Below, piece by piece: positions 24,468 to 33,264 of a DNA stretch of 64,000 nucleotides (the first letter of the stretch is position 1; each line of letters begins with the position of its first letter). Both the position numbers and the translations under genes were made by a program. Source of the stretch: Anaerolineae bacterium (lineage in GTDB: Bacteria; Chloroflexota; Anaerolineae; Aggregatilineales; Phototrophicaceae); assembly GCA_022824465.1 (NCBI GenBank), contig JAJDZV010000004.1, positions 372,001 through 436,000 of the forward strand, read 5' to 3'. A model generated the notes under the pieces. It saw only the letters and a list, made by a program, of their open reading frames with translations, had not been told where the DNA came from and did no database searches.

Positions 24468-24957
24468 ACCCTGCAAGGTGGAGCGCCGCTGCGGTCTATC
24501 TCGCCCCGCGCCCTCTCCGACTCATCAGAGAGGGGGAGCGCGCCGCAAGACGATGGGAATATACGGGCATTTGCGCGCCTTGCAAGCGATGATGCGCGAA
24601 TTCTTGGTCGAGTCACGCCTCACGGATGAACCGGGGATCGGCGGAGAATCGGGTACAAGCACCTGTCCGCTCCTGCGCTCGATATTGGGGGAGGGGTTTG
24701 GGGTGGTAGTGAAACAGGGATTTCAACAGCGGCCACTGGATCGCCCATGCAAGGAATAGATGAACTTAAGGATTGCGAAACACGGGCGGTTGTTCTCGTT
24801 GGTTACTTGGAATTTCATCGCTGGCCACTGGTTCGTCCCTACAGATTGGGAAGACGGGCGTTTCCGCGATGGGCGATTCAGTGGCTCGCCCCTACGGATT
24901 GTGAAGGCGGCGCGCTAGAATGGGGCGCTGTTTCCGCGAGCGCGAGGGCGATTCCAG
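24468..24957. other. Gene-free region with composite-element fragments
   Basis: This 490-base spacer holds no supported gene. From 24480 to 24740 it carries scattered pieces of the composite element: CGCCCTCTCCGACTCATCAG, GGGGGAGCGCG, and near the right GGGGGAGGGGTTTGGGGTGG with GTGAAACAGGGATTTCAACA. Two palindromic half-copies follow at 24827-24842 and 24870-24896. Confidence 0.55.
24870..24896 (-). repeat. Palindromic intergenic repeat, copy 10 (inverted)
   Basis: The sequence GGGCGATTCAGTGGCTCGCCCCTACGG is the inverted orientation of the family. A shorter relative, CTGGTTCGTCCCTACA, lies at 24827-24842, so two copies sit within 70 bases. Confidence 0.75.
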
Positions 24958-25743
24958 GTGAGCAAGCAAATCAAGGCGATAATCGCCGATATGGATGGCG
25001 TGCTGTGGCGTGGGTCGCAGCCGTTGCCGGGCTTGACGGAGTTTTTCGACTTCCTTTTTGAGCGGCGCATGGACTTTGCGCTGGCGACGAATAACAGCCG
25101 CAATACGCCTTCCGACTATGTGACCAAGCTGGCGGCGCTGGGCGTGCCGGGTATTGAGCCGCGGCATATCGTGACCAGCGGCACGGCGACGGTCAGCGCG
25201 CTGCGAGCGGAGTATCGCGCCGGGACGGGTGTTTATGTCGTCGGCGGCGATGGCTTGAAGCAACTGCTGATCAAAGCCGGCTTTGAATTGGTCGAGCGGG
25301 ATGCCGAGCTGGTCGTCTGCGGCATCGACTTTGACTTGACATACAGCAAGGTCAAGACGGCGACGCTGCTTATACGGTCGGGCGCGCGCTTCATCGGTAC
25401 GAACCCGGATTCGTCATTTCCGTCGCCCGAGGGTCTGGTGCCGGGCGCGGGCAGCCTCCTGGCGCTGATCGAGTCGGCATCGGGTGTGAAGCCAACGATC
25501 ATTGGCAAGCCCGCGCGGGGAATGTTTAAGGCGGCGCTGCGTCAGCTGGACGCGGTCGCGGAAGAGACGCTGATGATTGGCGACCGCATCGGCACGGATA
25601 TCGCCGGGGCAAGCGCGCTGGGCATCAAGACGGCGCTGGTGTTGACGGGCGTGGAGACCGACGCGAGCCTGCGCGAGAGCGAGGTTCAGCCGGACGCGGT
25701 GTTTGCGGGCTTGCCGGAGTTGGTGGCGGCGCTGCGGGGCTAG
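24958..25743 (+). CDS. HAD-IIA family phosphatase (NagD/phosphoglycolate phosphatase-like)
   Basis: This 261-residue haloacid-dehalogenase hydrolase removes phosphate from a small metabolite. Motif I is DMDGV at 11-15, motif II is ATNNS in the first third, motif III the Lys of IIGKPARGMF, and motif IV is MIGDRIGTDIAGA. The large C2 cap between motifs II and III places it in the HAD-IIA subfamily with NagD, PNPase and phosphoglycolate phosphatases. It starts at GTG 24958 directly after the repeat region. Substrate is not determined. Confidence 0.87.
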   Translation: MSKQIKAIIADMDGVLWRGSQPLPGLTEFFDFLFERRMDFALATNNSRNTPSDYVTKLAALGVPGIEPRHIVTSGTATVSALRAEYRAGTGVYVVGGDGLKQLLIKAGFELVERDAELVVCGIDFDLTYSKVKTATLLIRSGARFIGTNPDSSFPSPEGLVPGAGSLLALIESASGVKPTIIGKPARGMFKAALRQLDAVAEETLMIGDRIGTDIAGASALGIKTALVLTGVETDASLRESEVQPDAVFAGLPELVAALRG

Positions 25744-25942
25744 AGAGCCTGTATCCCCAATTTCACGGTGTAGGCCGAGGCGGCAGACAACATAGAGTTT
25801 TTCACGCGTGCGAGGAAGGCGAACCAGCGGCTCTCACGCAGGCACATTTAGCCTTTAAGAATAAGAATCGTCGGCGACGCAAATGCCGCTGGAATCGATC
25901 TCCTACGCTGACGAAGAGGCATATTCCTGCGTAAACGCGAAT

Positions 25943-26785
25943 TCAAGTTTGCTCGTTAAGCAGCGCAGCAAGTACAGCATCTAACGCGGGCGCGGACTCG
26001 GCGTCCTTGAACCTCGCCAGGCGCGAATACAGCTCATGCGCGGCGTCGAAGAAACCGGGCGGGATGCCAGCCCCCTCGAAAGTGGCAGCGATCTCCTGCA
26101 TTTCGCCGGCGAAGCGCCAGGCTTTGGCGGTGACGTTGCGCGTTTGGTTTCGTCTTTGCGTAACCGAGTCGGGATCACGCAAGGACCACTCGCGCTCGAG
26201 ATCGGCGCGGACGCCGAGGTTCTCGGCTGTGGCGTAGATGGCGGCGAGCAGCGCGGTAGAGCCTTTGGTGAGAGCGGCGAAGACCATCTTCAGCGCCGAG
26301 GCTTGGCCGATTTCGGCGCCGATAACGCGGGCGTCGGTGAGGGAATCATCGAAGAGGGCGGCGATTTCGCGGGCGGATTCGCCGGAGAGATAGAAGCGGG
26401 TCGCGCCTGGGTTCCACGCCGGCGGACCGATGATGCCGCCGTCGACGAAATTGATGCTGGCGGCGCGCATCATGGCGTCGATGGCGCGCGATTTTTGTGG
26501 GGCGATGGCGTTGCCGTCGCAGTAAAGCCCGCTGAAGCCAGCGTCAACGACGGCGCGGGCGACTGACTCGGCGGCGTGCGGCGGGCAGACACAGACGATG
26601 ATGTCGCAGGCGGCGCAGAGGGCAGACAGCGCGTCGACTTCAAGCAAGCCCTGCTCGGCGGCGCGTTGACGCGTGGCGGCGCTGCGCCCGGCGGATGCCC
26701 AATACAGCTTGTGCCCGGCGGCTTTGGCGGAGGCGGCAATGGAGACGCCCATCGCGCCAGGATTGAGAATGCCTACGGAAGTCAT
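25943..26785 (-). CDS. 6-phosphogluconate/3-hydroxyisobutyrate dehydrogenase-like protein (DUF1932 type)
   Basis: This 280-residue NAD(P)-binding protein begins with the Rossmann segment VGILNPGAMGVSIAASAKAAG, with the GxGxxG equivalent NPGAMG. It continues with CDIIVCVCPP and FVDGGIIGPPAWNPGATRFYLSG. The C-terminal helical part (AEIGQASALKMVFAALTKGSTALLAA) contains the conserved Lys region of beta-hydroxyacid dehydrogenases and matches the DUF1932 style. Its ATG directly follows the hisG stop (TAG-ATG), so it is the third gene of the hisS-like/hisG operon. Its role there is unclear. Confidence 0.75.
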   Translation of the reverse strand: MTSVGILNPGAMGVSIAASAKAAGHKLYWASAGRSAATRQRAAEQGLLEVDALSALCAACDIIVCVCPPHAAESVARAVVDAGFSGLYCDGNAIAPQKSRAIDAMMRAASINFVDGGIIGPPAWNPGATRFYLSGESAREIAALFDDSLTDARVIGAEIGQASALKMVFAALTKGSTALLAAIYATAENLGVRADLEREWSLRDPDSVTQRRNQTRNVTAKAWRFAGEMQEIAATFEGAGIPPGFFDAAHELYSRLARFKDAESAPALDAVLAALLNEQT

Positions 26786-27832
26786 CTACGCCTCCCAGCT
26801 CGTGCGTTCATATTTGTTGAGCAGTTGTTCAAAGCGGTTGTAGGTCGCGGACGCTTCGCCAAAGACATAATCGGGTCGGGTGACGATGATATCGGCGCCG
26901 CCCAGGGCGCGCAGGCGCTGCATGGTTTTGTGGATGAGATCGGTGCGGACAAGCAGATTGGTCTCGAACCAATGCTTTTTTGCGCCGGGCGGACTGGCGA
27001 CGGCGACGACGCCGGGACCTTTGGCGCCGGCCAAGGTGGGATCGGCGAGGATGCGGTCTTGCACATCGGCAACGGATTGGCCGGCGATGTTGGCGCGGAG
27101 TGAGACAAATTGACGCGCGCGGCGATGGGCTTCGATAAGCTCGATCAGTTCGCGCAGGGTTTCGAGTTTGTTTGGCGCTTCGCGCAGGCGCCGGCGATTG
27201 CCGATCATCACCGCTTCCGAGGCGAAGATGACGCCGCCGTCGAGGGGCCGCAGTTGGTTCTCGCGCAGAGTCGTGCCGGTTTCGGAAAGGTCGGCGATCA
27301 TATCGGCGTAAGCCATGCGCGGCGCGGCTTCCATGGCGCCTTCGGCATGGACGATCAGGAAACGCGAGATGCTCTGGCGATAGAGGAAGCTTTTGGTCAG
27401 ATTATTGTATTTTGTCGCGATGCGGAGCTGGGCGCCGCGCGCGTGCTGGCGCAGGCTCAGGTCAGCCAGATCGGCGATTGATGTCACATCGATCCAGGAA
27501 TCGGGCACAGCCAGCAGCAATTGACAGCGGCCGAAGCCCAGGCGATCGATCACCATGACATCGGCGGAATCTTCACTGTGTTCGGCGACGATGTCCAAGC
27601 CGGTGACGCCGATATCGGCTTGGCCTTCGCCGACCTGGTTGAGGATATCGCGGGGCCGCTGATAGACGACTTGCGACCCGGGCAGGCTGGGGATGGTCGC
27701 GGTGTATTGGCGCTGATTGGGTTTATAGATGCGCAAGCCGGCATTAGCAAAGAGATTATCGGTGGCCTCCGCCAGACGCCCACGGCTCGGCAAGGCGATG
27801 ATCAGTTGGTCCGCGGGCACGGTGTCAATCAT
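26786..27832 (-). CDS. hisG: ATP phosphoribosyltransferase, long form
   Basis: This enzyme catalyses the first step of histidine biosynthesis, joining ATP and PRPP. The 348-residue chain contains the periplasmic-binding-like catalytic core (IALPSRGRLAEAT at 13-25, GEGQADIGVTGLDIVAEH, ADMIADLSETGTTLRENQL). It also has a C-terminal HisG_C regulatory domain (AKKHWFETNLLVRTDLIHKTMQRLRALGGADIIV). The long form is usually feedback-inhibited by histidine and needs no HisZ partner. The start overlaps the upstream HisRS-like gene by eight bases, so the two are translationally coupled. Confidence 0.92.
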   Translation of the reverse strand: MIDTVPADQLIIALPSRGRLAEATDNLFANAGLRIYKPNQRQYTATIPSLPGSQVVYQRPRDILNQVGEGQADIGVTGLDIVAEHSEDSADVMVIDRLGFGRCQLLLAVPDSWIDVTSIADLADLSLRQHARGAQLRIATKYNNLTKSFLYRQSISRFLIVHAEGAMEAAPRMAYADMIADLSETGTTLRENQLRPLDGGVIFASEAVMIGNRRRLREAPNKLETLRELIELIEAHRRARQFVSLRANIAGQSVADVQDRILADPTLAGAKGPGVVAVASPPGAKKHWFETNLLVRTDLIHKTMQRLRALGGADIIVTRPDYVFGEASATYNRFEQLLNKYERTSWEA

Positions 27833-29381
27833 AGGCGCTTAGCCGTTCCACTACCGACTTGGCGAGGTCCGCCAGCGGCGTCTGCGTTTCCGCGCCACGG
27901 CGCATATCGCGGAGGCGGGCGGCTTTGACGCGGCGTTCATCCTCGCCGATGATGATCACCAAGGCGATTCCAAGGCGGTCGGCGCGTCTGAGGCTGCGGC
28001 GCAGGCTGCGGGCGTCGATGTTCACTTCGACGGCGATTTCATGAGCGCGCAGTTCGTCAGCGACAGCGAAGCCGGTTGAGAAGTCGGCGGCGGCAAGCGG
28101 AATTACCAGTACGTCGGGCCGGTTGTCAGCGTCGCTTTGTCCGGCCGCCAAGAGGCTGGCGAGGCGCTCAATGCCAAAGGCGAAACCGGCGGCTTCGGTC
28201 GGCTCGGCGCCGCCAAAGATGCCGATGAGATTGTCATAGCGTCCGCCGCCGCAGAGCTGAAGCGGTTCGTCGTTGGGCGCCGCGGCATGCAGCTCGAAGA
28301 TAAAGCCGGTGTAGTAATGCAATCCGCGATTTAAGCCGAAGTCCAGCCGGAGCTTGCCGTGCCGCTCGCCGCAATCGTCCAGGCAAGCCAGGGTTTGCTC
28401 AAGCGCGGTCAAGACCGTGCGATCCAGGTCATATTCGTCGGCCAAGGCAAAGGCGACCGGCAGGACGTCGGCGGGCGCGCCGTTCAGTTCACCGAGTCGT
28501 TCCATGAATTCCAGGGCGAGCTGCACTTTGGGCGCTTGTTGGTCTTCGCGTATTTTGCGCAGCAGTCGGGCGATCACTTCGCCTTGGCCGCGGTCGGTGG
28601 CGATGCGGATGTTCAGGCTGTGCAGAAAATCGCTGACGGCTTGATGGGCTTCGCTGTCGCTCATTTCGCGCAGCACGTTGATCAGTCTTTGACTGTTGTC
28701 GTCCGCGCCGCTTTCGCCATGCGGGGCAGCCGCGCCATCATATTCGGGATAAATCTGGATCAGGGATTCCAGCACGGCGCCGACGCCGCGCTTGCGCAGG
28801 TTCTCCATGTTGCGCAACAGAAAACTGACCAGCTGCTTGCGCAAGCCAAGCCGGTTGAGGAAACGGTCCAGCAGCGCTGTGTGCCCGATGGTTATGGCGT
28901 AGCGCTGTATGCCAAGGCGCTCGAGACTGCTGGATGCGAGATGAAGCAATTCGGCGTCGGCGCGCGGACCGCCGGCGCCGATTAGTTCAACGCCGGTCAG
29001 GTTGAATTGGCGATAACGATGCTGCTGCGGTTTCTCATAGCGGAAGACGGGTCCGTTGTATTGAAGGCGCATGGGCAGCGGCTCGTCTTGCAGACGCTCG
29101 ACATAGGCGCGCATGACCGACGCCGTGATCTCCGGGCGCAGGGCGACGCGCCGGCTTTTGAAATCGAATTCGTAGAGCCGGGCGGCGATGTCTTCGCCCG
29201 ATTTGCGCAGATAGAGTTCGGTGTTTTCGAGGATGGGCAGGTCGATGGATGCGTAGCCGTGCAGGCGGAAATGCCCTTCGAGGCCTTGCTGAATGGCGTG
29301 CTGGCGCGCGCAATCGGCGCTTAAGAGATCGCGCATACCGCGCAAGGCGGAGATTTTGTCGGCTGATGGCACGGCGCACAC
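27825..29381 (-). CDS. Histidyl-tRNA synthetase family protein (HisS or HisZ-type)
   Basis: This 518-residue class II synthetase-like protein has motif 2 as FRYEKPQQHRYRQFNLTG, and the HisRS-type signature as GLNRGLHYYTGFIFEL instead of LVRGLDYYTG. Motif 3 reads GGGRYDNLIG...AAGFAFGIERL. A C-terminal anticodon-binding-like domain (VLVIPLAAADF...IDARSLRRSLRRADRLG) is present, which HisZ usually lacks. It is the first gene of an operon with hisG, where HisZ is often found, but hisG here is the long form that does not need HisZ. Either a real HisRS with drifted motifs or a regulatory paralogue is possible. Confidence 0.75.
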   Translation of the reverse strand: MCAVPSADKISALRGMRDLLSADCARQHAIQQGLEGHFRLHGYASIDLPILENTELYLRKSGEDIAARLYEFDFKSRRVALRPEITASVMRAYVERLQDEPLPMRLQYNGPVFRYEKPQQHRYRQFNLTGVELIGAGGPRADAELLHLASSSLERLGIQRYAITIGHTALLDRFLNRLGLRKQLVSFLLRNMENLRKRGVGAVLESLIQIYPEYDGAAAPHGESGADDNSQRLINVLREMSDSEAHQAVSDFLHSLNIRIATDRGQGEVIARLLRKIREDQQAPKVQLALEFMERLGELNGAPADVLPVAFALADEYDLDRTVLTALEQTLACLDDCGERHGKLRLDFGLNRGLHYYTGFIFELHAAAPNDEPLQLCGGGRYDNLIGIFGGAEPTEAAGFAFGIERLASLLAAGQSDADNRPDVLVIPLAAADFSTGFAVADELRAHEIAVEVNIDARSLRRSLRRADRLGIALVIIIGEDERRVKAARLRDMRRGAETQTPLADLAKSVVERLSAYD

Positions 29382-29453
29382 TCGGTTGTGTTTCCAAGGA
29401 TATAGACGCTGTCCAGCCTACCACCGATTGCGGTCCAAGCCTAGTGCAGCGCG

Positions 29454-30554
29454 TCAGGCGCCGATGTCGAAGTCTATGTGATAATGGTCGGCGTCGTCCT
29501 CGATGAAGCGCAGCAGCGAGAGGCCTTCGGCTTCTATCGCGGCGAGCGCGTCGGCGGCTTGCGGTTCAAACAGGGAGACGAGCAGACGCGCATGGGGTTT
29601 GTCGCGGCGGACTTTCCAGATCCCGCTGACGAAGCCGTCGACGAGCACCGAGCCCAAGACACGGCCCGCCGAGACGAAGACCTTCTTGCGTTGGGCTTCC
29701 GGCAAGATGCGGCGGCGGTCTTTATGGGCGATGAGGATGTTATCGTATTCGGGCAGGAAGCGTATCGGCGCGGGCGCGTCGGCCTGGGCGAGCGGCAGGT
29801 TCGGCAGGTCGTAGAGCGTCTGTCCGTTCCCGTCTTGATACATAACCAGATCTTTGAGCGCGGTGGCGAGTTGAGGCTTCAGGCGGGTCATGCCGGACCA
29901 GGTTTGGAAGTCTATGACGCTGGCGGGACCGAAGGCGGTCAGATAGCGGCGGAAGAGCGCGGCAAGGTCAAGGGGATCAGGGGACCCGAGCCAGCTTTCG
30001 GCGGTGGTGTATGTCGCCCGCGTGCCGACGCCCCATGTGCCGCTCGGCGGGACTTGCGCCAGCGGCAGGAAGCTGCGCACGGCGTAAGCCATCGCTTGCT
30101 TGTCCTGGTCGGGCAGATGCGCTTGCAGTTTGTCGCGGAGGGCGCCGATGGCGGGCGTCTCAGCTTCAAGAAAGGGCTTGGCAATCGCGATCAGACGGTC
30201 AATGTCCAGGTCTTTGGCGCGGGCGCCGAAGAAAGAGCGCAAGCCCCGCGCCAGCGCCGGCTGGATCACCGCCTGGAAGCGCTGATGGTCCGCGGCGCTG
30301 ACGAGGTGGAGGGTCGAGCGGATCCAGGGAGCGCGCGCAACCTGGCGCGATTCCAGCAGCGACGTCAGGTCGCGCTTTGCGAACCGCTCCAGCCGCGTCC
30401 ACAAGCCAACGTAAGGCGGGTTGGGAATCTGGGATTGCAGCGCGATCAAAGATTCTATGGCGGCGAGGCTGTCCAGCGAGCTGCGTTGCAGCAGGAACTG
30501 GCGCGCGAGCAAGGCGCGGTTGAGCTGCCGAAGCGAGAGAACTTTCAAGGTCAC
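29454..30554 (-). CDS. Winged-helix DNA-binding protein, AlkZ-like (HTH_42)
   Basis: This 366-residue protein belongs to the family containing the interstrand-crosslink DNA glycosylases AlkZ and AlkX. The family's catalytic QxQ motif is visible as Q40-S41-Q42 in ALQSQIPNPPYVGLW. Other matching blocks are RAPWIRSTLHLVSAADH, YLTAFGPASVIDFQTWSGM and FLPEYDNILIAHKDR, typical of the tandem winged helices and C-terminal barrel. A DNA-repair role against alkylation or crosslinks is inferred from the family. The gene lies 73 bases upstream of the HisRS-like gene on the same strand. Confidence 0.8.
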   Translation of the reverse strand: MTLKVLSLRQLNRALLARQFLLQRSSLDSLAAIESLIALQSQIPNPPYVGLWTRLERFAKRDLTSLLESRQVARAPWIRSTLHLVSAADHQRFQAVIQPALARGLRSFFGARAKDLDIDRLIAIAKPFLEAETPAIGALRDKLQAHLPDQDKQAMAYAVRSFLPLAQVPPSGTWGVGTRATYTTAESWLGSPDPLDLAALFRRYLTAFGPASVIDFQTWSGMTRLKPQLATALKDLVMYQDGNGQTLYDLPNLPLAQADAPAPIRFLPEYDNILIAHKDRRRILPEAQRKKVFVSAGRVLGSVLVDGFVSGIWKVRRDKPHARLLVSLFEPQAADALAAIEAEGLSLLRFIEDDADHYHIDFDIGA

Positions 30555-30968
30555 GCCTGTAAGGCTTGTCCGCTAGCAGGTCATTTCGATGCGATAATTC
30601 TACCTCAGGCCCCAGCCCCCTCGCCGAATCATCAGTTGAGCACAGGACAGGATTGCCTCGCAGAACGATCTCATGTCGATATTGAATATTTTCGGGCGAC
30701 TCGCCGGGGCGCGCAGACACAGCCCATCAGTCGCCGCTACAACTTTCGCCAGGAATCAGCGGCCAGAACAGGTGATATTCTGACAAATTCGGGTCGTAGC
30801 ATGGCGAAACAATAACTTTCCATTCCTCCAGAATCATCAGAACAGGGGAGCCTTCGTAATAGAATCTCGTTGATTCCAGTTGCTGTGCCCAGGAACCAAA
30901 CTGCCTCTAGAGTCGTCCTCGCGCGATCCGAGTCTCGACGGCGAAACGACTGCGCTATTGTAGAAGCC
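30555..30968. other. Intergenic region with repeat copies
   Basis: This 414-base gap between two minus-strand genes contains a long-variant palindromic repeat (30693-30742) and composite-element traces (CCCCAGCCCCCTCGCCGAATCATCAG near 30612, split as CCCCAGCCCCC and GAATCATCAG; GAATCATCAGAACAGGGGAG near 30830). No gene is supported. Confidence 0.55.
30693..30742 (-). repeat. Palindromic intergenic repeat, copy 11 (long variant, inverted)
   Basis: The sequence GGGCGACTCGCCGGGGCGCG is followed by CAGACACAGCCCATCAG and TCGCCGCTAC. It is nearly identical to the copy at 14240-14287. Confidence 0.75.
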
Positions 30969-31352
30969 TTAGAGCGGAGTGGCGACCGCTTCTTCCTGAA
31001 TTTCCTGGGGCGCGTCCGAGCCGAAAAGGCGGCGCATGATGAAAAGCAGGCAACCGGCGATCAATGCCAGAATCGCGGCGACATGAACGCGCGCGGGCAT
31101 CTGGCGGACGCGCAGGACCATACCCTGTTCATCGTCCAGCAAGTCTGCGCGAAGCTCGTCGGCGAAATCGCGGCTGGGTTCGGCCGGGGTCAGGACAGCG
31201 TGCAAGCGCCGGATGATATCGGCGAGCTCGCCGGCGTCGGTCGACGCGGCGTCGGTTTGCGTCAGCAGATTATCGACATCATCGCCGGCTTGCAGGTTCC
31301 GGGTGATGGCGTCGAGCGCGTCTTGCGCGTTCAGTTCAGTTTGTGAAGACAT
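30969..31352 (-). CDS. Small membrane-anchored protein, possible partner of the ECF sigma factor
   Basis: This 127-residue protein has an acidic, soluble N-terminal part (about 90 residues) and one transmembrane helix (VHVAAILALIAGCLLFIM). A short C-terminal tail follows. It begins seven bases after the ECF sigma stop, the usual place for an anti-sigma factor. No zinc-binding HxxxCxxC anti-sigma motif is present, so anti-sigma function is inferred from position and topology only. Confidence 0.55.
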   Translation of the reverse strand: MSSQTELNAQDALDAITRNLQAGDDVDNLLTQTDAASTDAGELADIIRRLHAVLTPAEPSRDFADELRADLLDDEQGMVLRVRQMPARVHVAAILALIAGCLLFIMRRLFGSDAPQEIQEEAVATPL

Positions 31353-31359
31353 GATACGC

Positions 31360-31974
31360 TCACACCTTTGTTCCGTCTATATACCGTTCGGACGCGGAGT
31401 CAGACAGCAGCCGCAAGTCGTCACGCAGCGCGAGCAGCGTGCGATGATACAGCGATTTGACAGCGCCTTCGGTCCGTCCCATGATCGCGCCGATTTCGGC
31501 ATTGGGCATCTGTTCGATGAACTTCAGCAGTAGCAACTGTTGTCGGTCCTCCGGCAGACGGCGAACGGCCGCCATCAGTTGCGTCGTCTCTTCCGATTCT
31601 TGCGCCAGACGCTCGGGCGCTTCCGACTGTAGCGAGCGCGCCACATAGTCGTCCAGGGCAATGATCTTATGCTTGCTTTGGTCGCGACGCCAATTGGCGA
31701 CGATGTTGTGCGCGATGCGGTAGAGCCAGGCTTGGAAGGGCAAGCCGCGATCTTCGTAGGCGCCGATATGAGCCAAAGCGCGCATAAAGACCTTCGCAGT
31801 CAGATCTTCGGCGTCATGCGTGTTGCCGGTGCGACGATAGACATAGCTGTAGATCTTTTTCAGGTAGCGCGAATACAGTTCGCCGAAAGCCTGATTGTCC
31901 GCCTTCGCCAGCGCGACCAGCTCGCTGTCGTCAAGGTCGTCGTAGCTGTCCCGGCGGGCGAAGAAGTTTCTCAT
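31360..31974 (-). CDS. RNA polymerase ECF-type sigma factor
   Basis: This 204-residue sigma-70-family factor has region 2 (FGELYSRYLKKIYSYVYRRTGNTHDAEDLTAKVFMRAL, ending AWLYRIAHNIVANWRRD). Region 4 follows with helix-turn-helix features (LPEDRQQLLLLKFIEQMPNAEIGAIMGRTEGAVKSLYHRTLLALR). Regions 1 and 3 are missing, as in ECF factors. It is followed by a small membrane protein gene seven bases downstream, which suggests control by membrane sequestration. Target promoters are unknown. Confidence 0.9.
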   Translation of the reverse strand: MRNFFARRDSYDDLDDSELVALAKADNQAFGELYSRYLKKIYSYVYRRTGNTHDAEDLTAKVFMRALAHIGAYEDRGLPFQAWLYRIAHNIVANWRRDQSKHKIIALDDYVARSLQSEAPERLAQESEETTQLMAAVRRLPEDRQQLLLLKFIEQMPNAEIGAIMGRTEGAVKSLYHRTLLALRDDLRLLSDSASERYIDGTKV

Positions 31975-32034
31975 GCTGTAAATCCTTAAACACAGCCGGG
32001 CGAAGCGGGTTACGCAAATGCAGCGCGCCAGGGT

Positions 32035-32961
32035 TCAGCGTATCTTCTCCGCCAGCAGCGTGTCAACCTCGTCGCGGGTCGGCAGCGAAGCCATGGTTCC
32101 GCGTTTGGCGCAGGCTAAGCCGGCGGTCGCCGAAGCGGTTTCGAGCAAGCGTTCGGCGCGCCAGCCCTGCGCCAAGCCATGACAGAAGGCGCCGACGAAG
32201 GCGTCGCTGGCGCCAGTGGTGTCAACGGTATCGAGCAGGTAGGCGCGCTGCGGGATACGCTGGCCATCGGCGAAGAACAGGCTGCCGGCTTCCCCGAGGG
32301 TCAGCGCGACTCGTCCGACGCCCAATGCGCGCAAGCCGCTCGCCAGCTTTGCCGCGTCCTCGCTTTGGCAGCCCAGGATGAGCTGCGCTTCCAGCAAGTT
32401 GGGGATAATCACATCGACCAGCGAGAGGTACTCGATGACGAAGGCGTCGCGCGAAAAAAAGGGCGCCGGGTTTAGCACATTGATCGCCCCGCGGGCGCGG
32501 CCCAGTTCAAGGCTAGACTGTACCAAGGGCTGCGGGACTTCGAAATTGACCAGCAGGATATCGCCGGCGCGGATGTCCGTCAGCGCCGCTTCGATTTGGC
32601 GCCGGTCGACGCGGCGGCTGGCATCGGGCGCGCCGATGAAGCCGGGCAAATCGTCCTTGACGACGATCGCGGCGATGCTCGTGCGGGCGTCGCCATGCCG
32701 GCGGACGAACTCGGTGTTGACGCCATTGCGCTTGGCGGCATTGACCAGCTCCGAGCCAAAGAAGTCATCGCCGACGCAGCCGATCAGACGGACGTCATCA
32801 GCGCCCAGGCGGCGCGCGGCCACTGCCTGGTTAAGCGCTTTGCCGCCCGGCGAGAAGGTCGCCTGCGAGGCGTGAACGGCGCGGTTGGGCTCGACCCAAT
32901 CGGGCACTTCAAATACGATGTCGTAGACCAAGGCGCCTATGACATAGATACGACGCGACAT
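32035..32961 (-). CDS. PfkB-family carbohydrate kinase (ribokinase-like)
   Basis: This 308-residue sugar kinase has the N-terminal PfkB signature FSPGGKALNQAVAARRLG (GG at 39-40) and the C-terminal ATP/anion-hole signature DTTGASDAFVGAF, with DTTGASD at 247-253. Asp253 is the predicted catalytic base. The pattern GGKALNQA is close to the GGKGANQA of ribokinases. It could phosphorylate ribose from the nucleoside hydrolases encoded in this window or a sugar from the adjacent divergent ABC importer. The choice cannot be made from sequence alone. Confidence 0.85.
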   Translation of the reverse strand: MSRRIYVIGALVYDIVFEVPDWVEPNRAVHASQATFSPGGKALNQAVAARRLGADDVRLIGCVGDDFFGSELVNAAKRNGVNTEFVRRHGDARTSIAAIVVKDDLPGFIGAPDASRRVDRRQIEAALTDIRAGDILLVNFEVPQPLVQSSLELGRARGAINVLNPAPFFSRDAFVIEYLSLVDVIIPNLLEAQLILGCQSEDAAKLASGLRALGVGRVALTLGEAGSLFFADGQRIPQRAYLLDTVDTTGASDAFVGAFCHGLAQGWRAERLLETASATAGLACAKRGTMASLPTRDEVDTLLAEKIR

Positions 32962-33264
32962 GCGCGATCCTTCGCGGTCTCGATCACTAATGTGATTGTA
33001 GCATGAATGCGCGCGTCAATGTTGATGGCGCGACAATGCGGCAGGCCGGGACGACGGAGGAGTGGCGAATCACGAAAATATATACGCGCCCATTCGAAAA
33101 ATCTGACGCGGGCGAGCGCCTACAATTGCTAAATTCTGAGTCAGGATTAACAGTTGCCATGTCCTCGATTTGCATCACGCTCACGACGGCGCGAGTTTGG
33201 ATTTGTTCCGGCGGGCAAGTATAATTGGGGCGCGTTGGCGCCGTCGGACGCGGTGGCAGGTCAA
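32962..33264. other. Divergent regulatory region between kinase and ABC importer
   Basis: This 303-base spacer separates divergent genes. On the plus side a strong promoter lies at 33197-33225. On the minus side TACAAT (reverse of 32998-33003 region) may serve the kinase, but without a clear -35. No gene is visible. Confidence 0.5.
33197..33225 (+). promoter_or_regulatory. Sigma-70 promoter of the ABC importer operon
   Basis: TTGGAT at 33197-33202 and consensus TATAAT at 33220-33225 are separated by 17 bases. The predicted start near 33232 leaves about 33 nt before ATG 33265. Confidence 0.65.
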
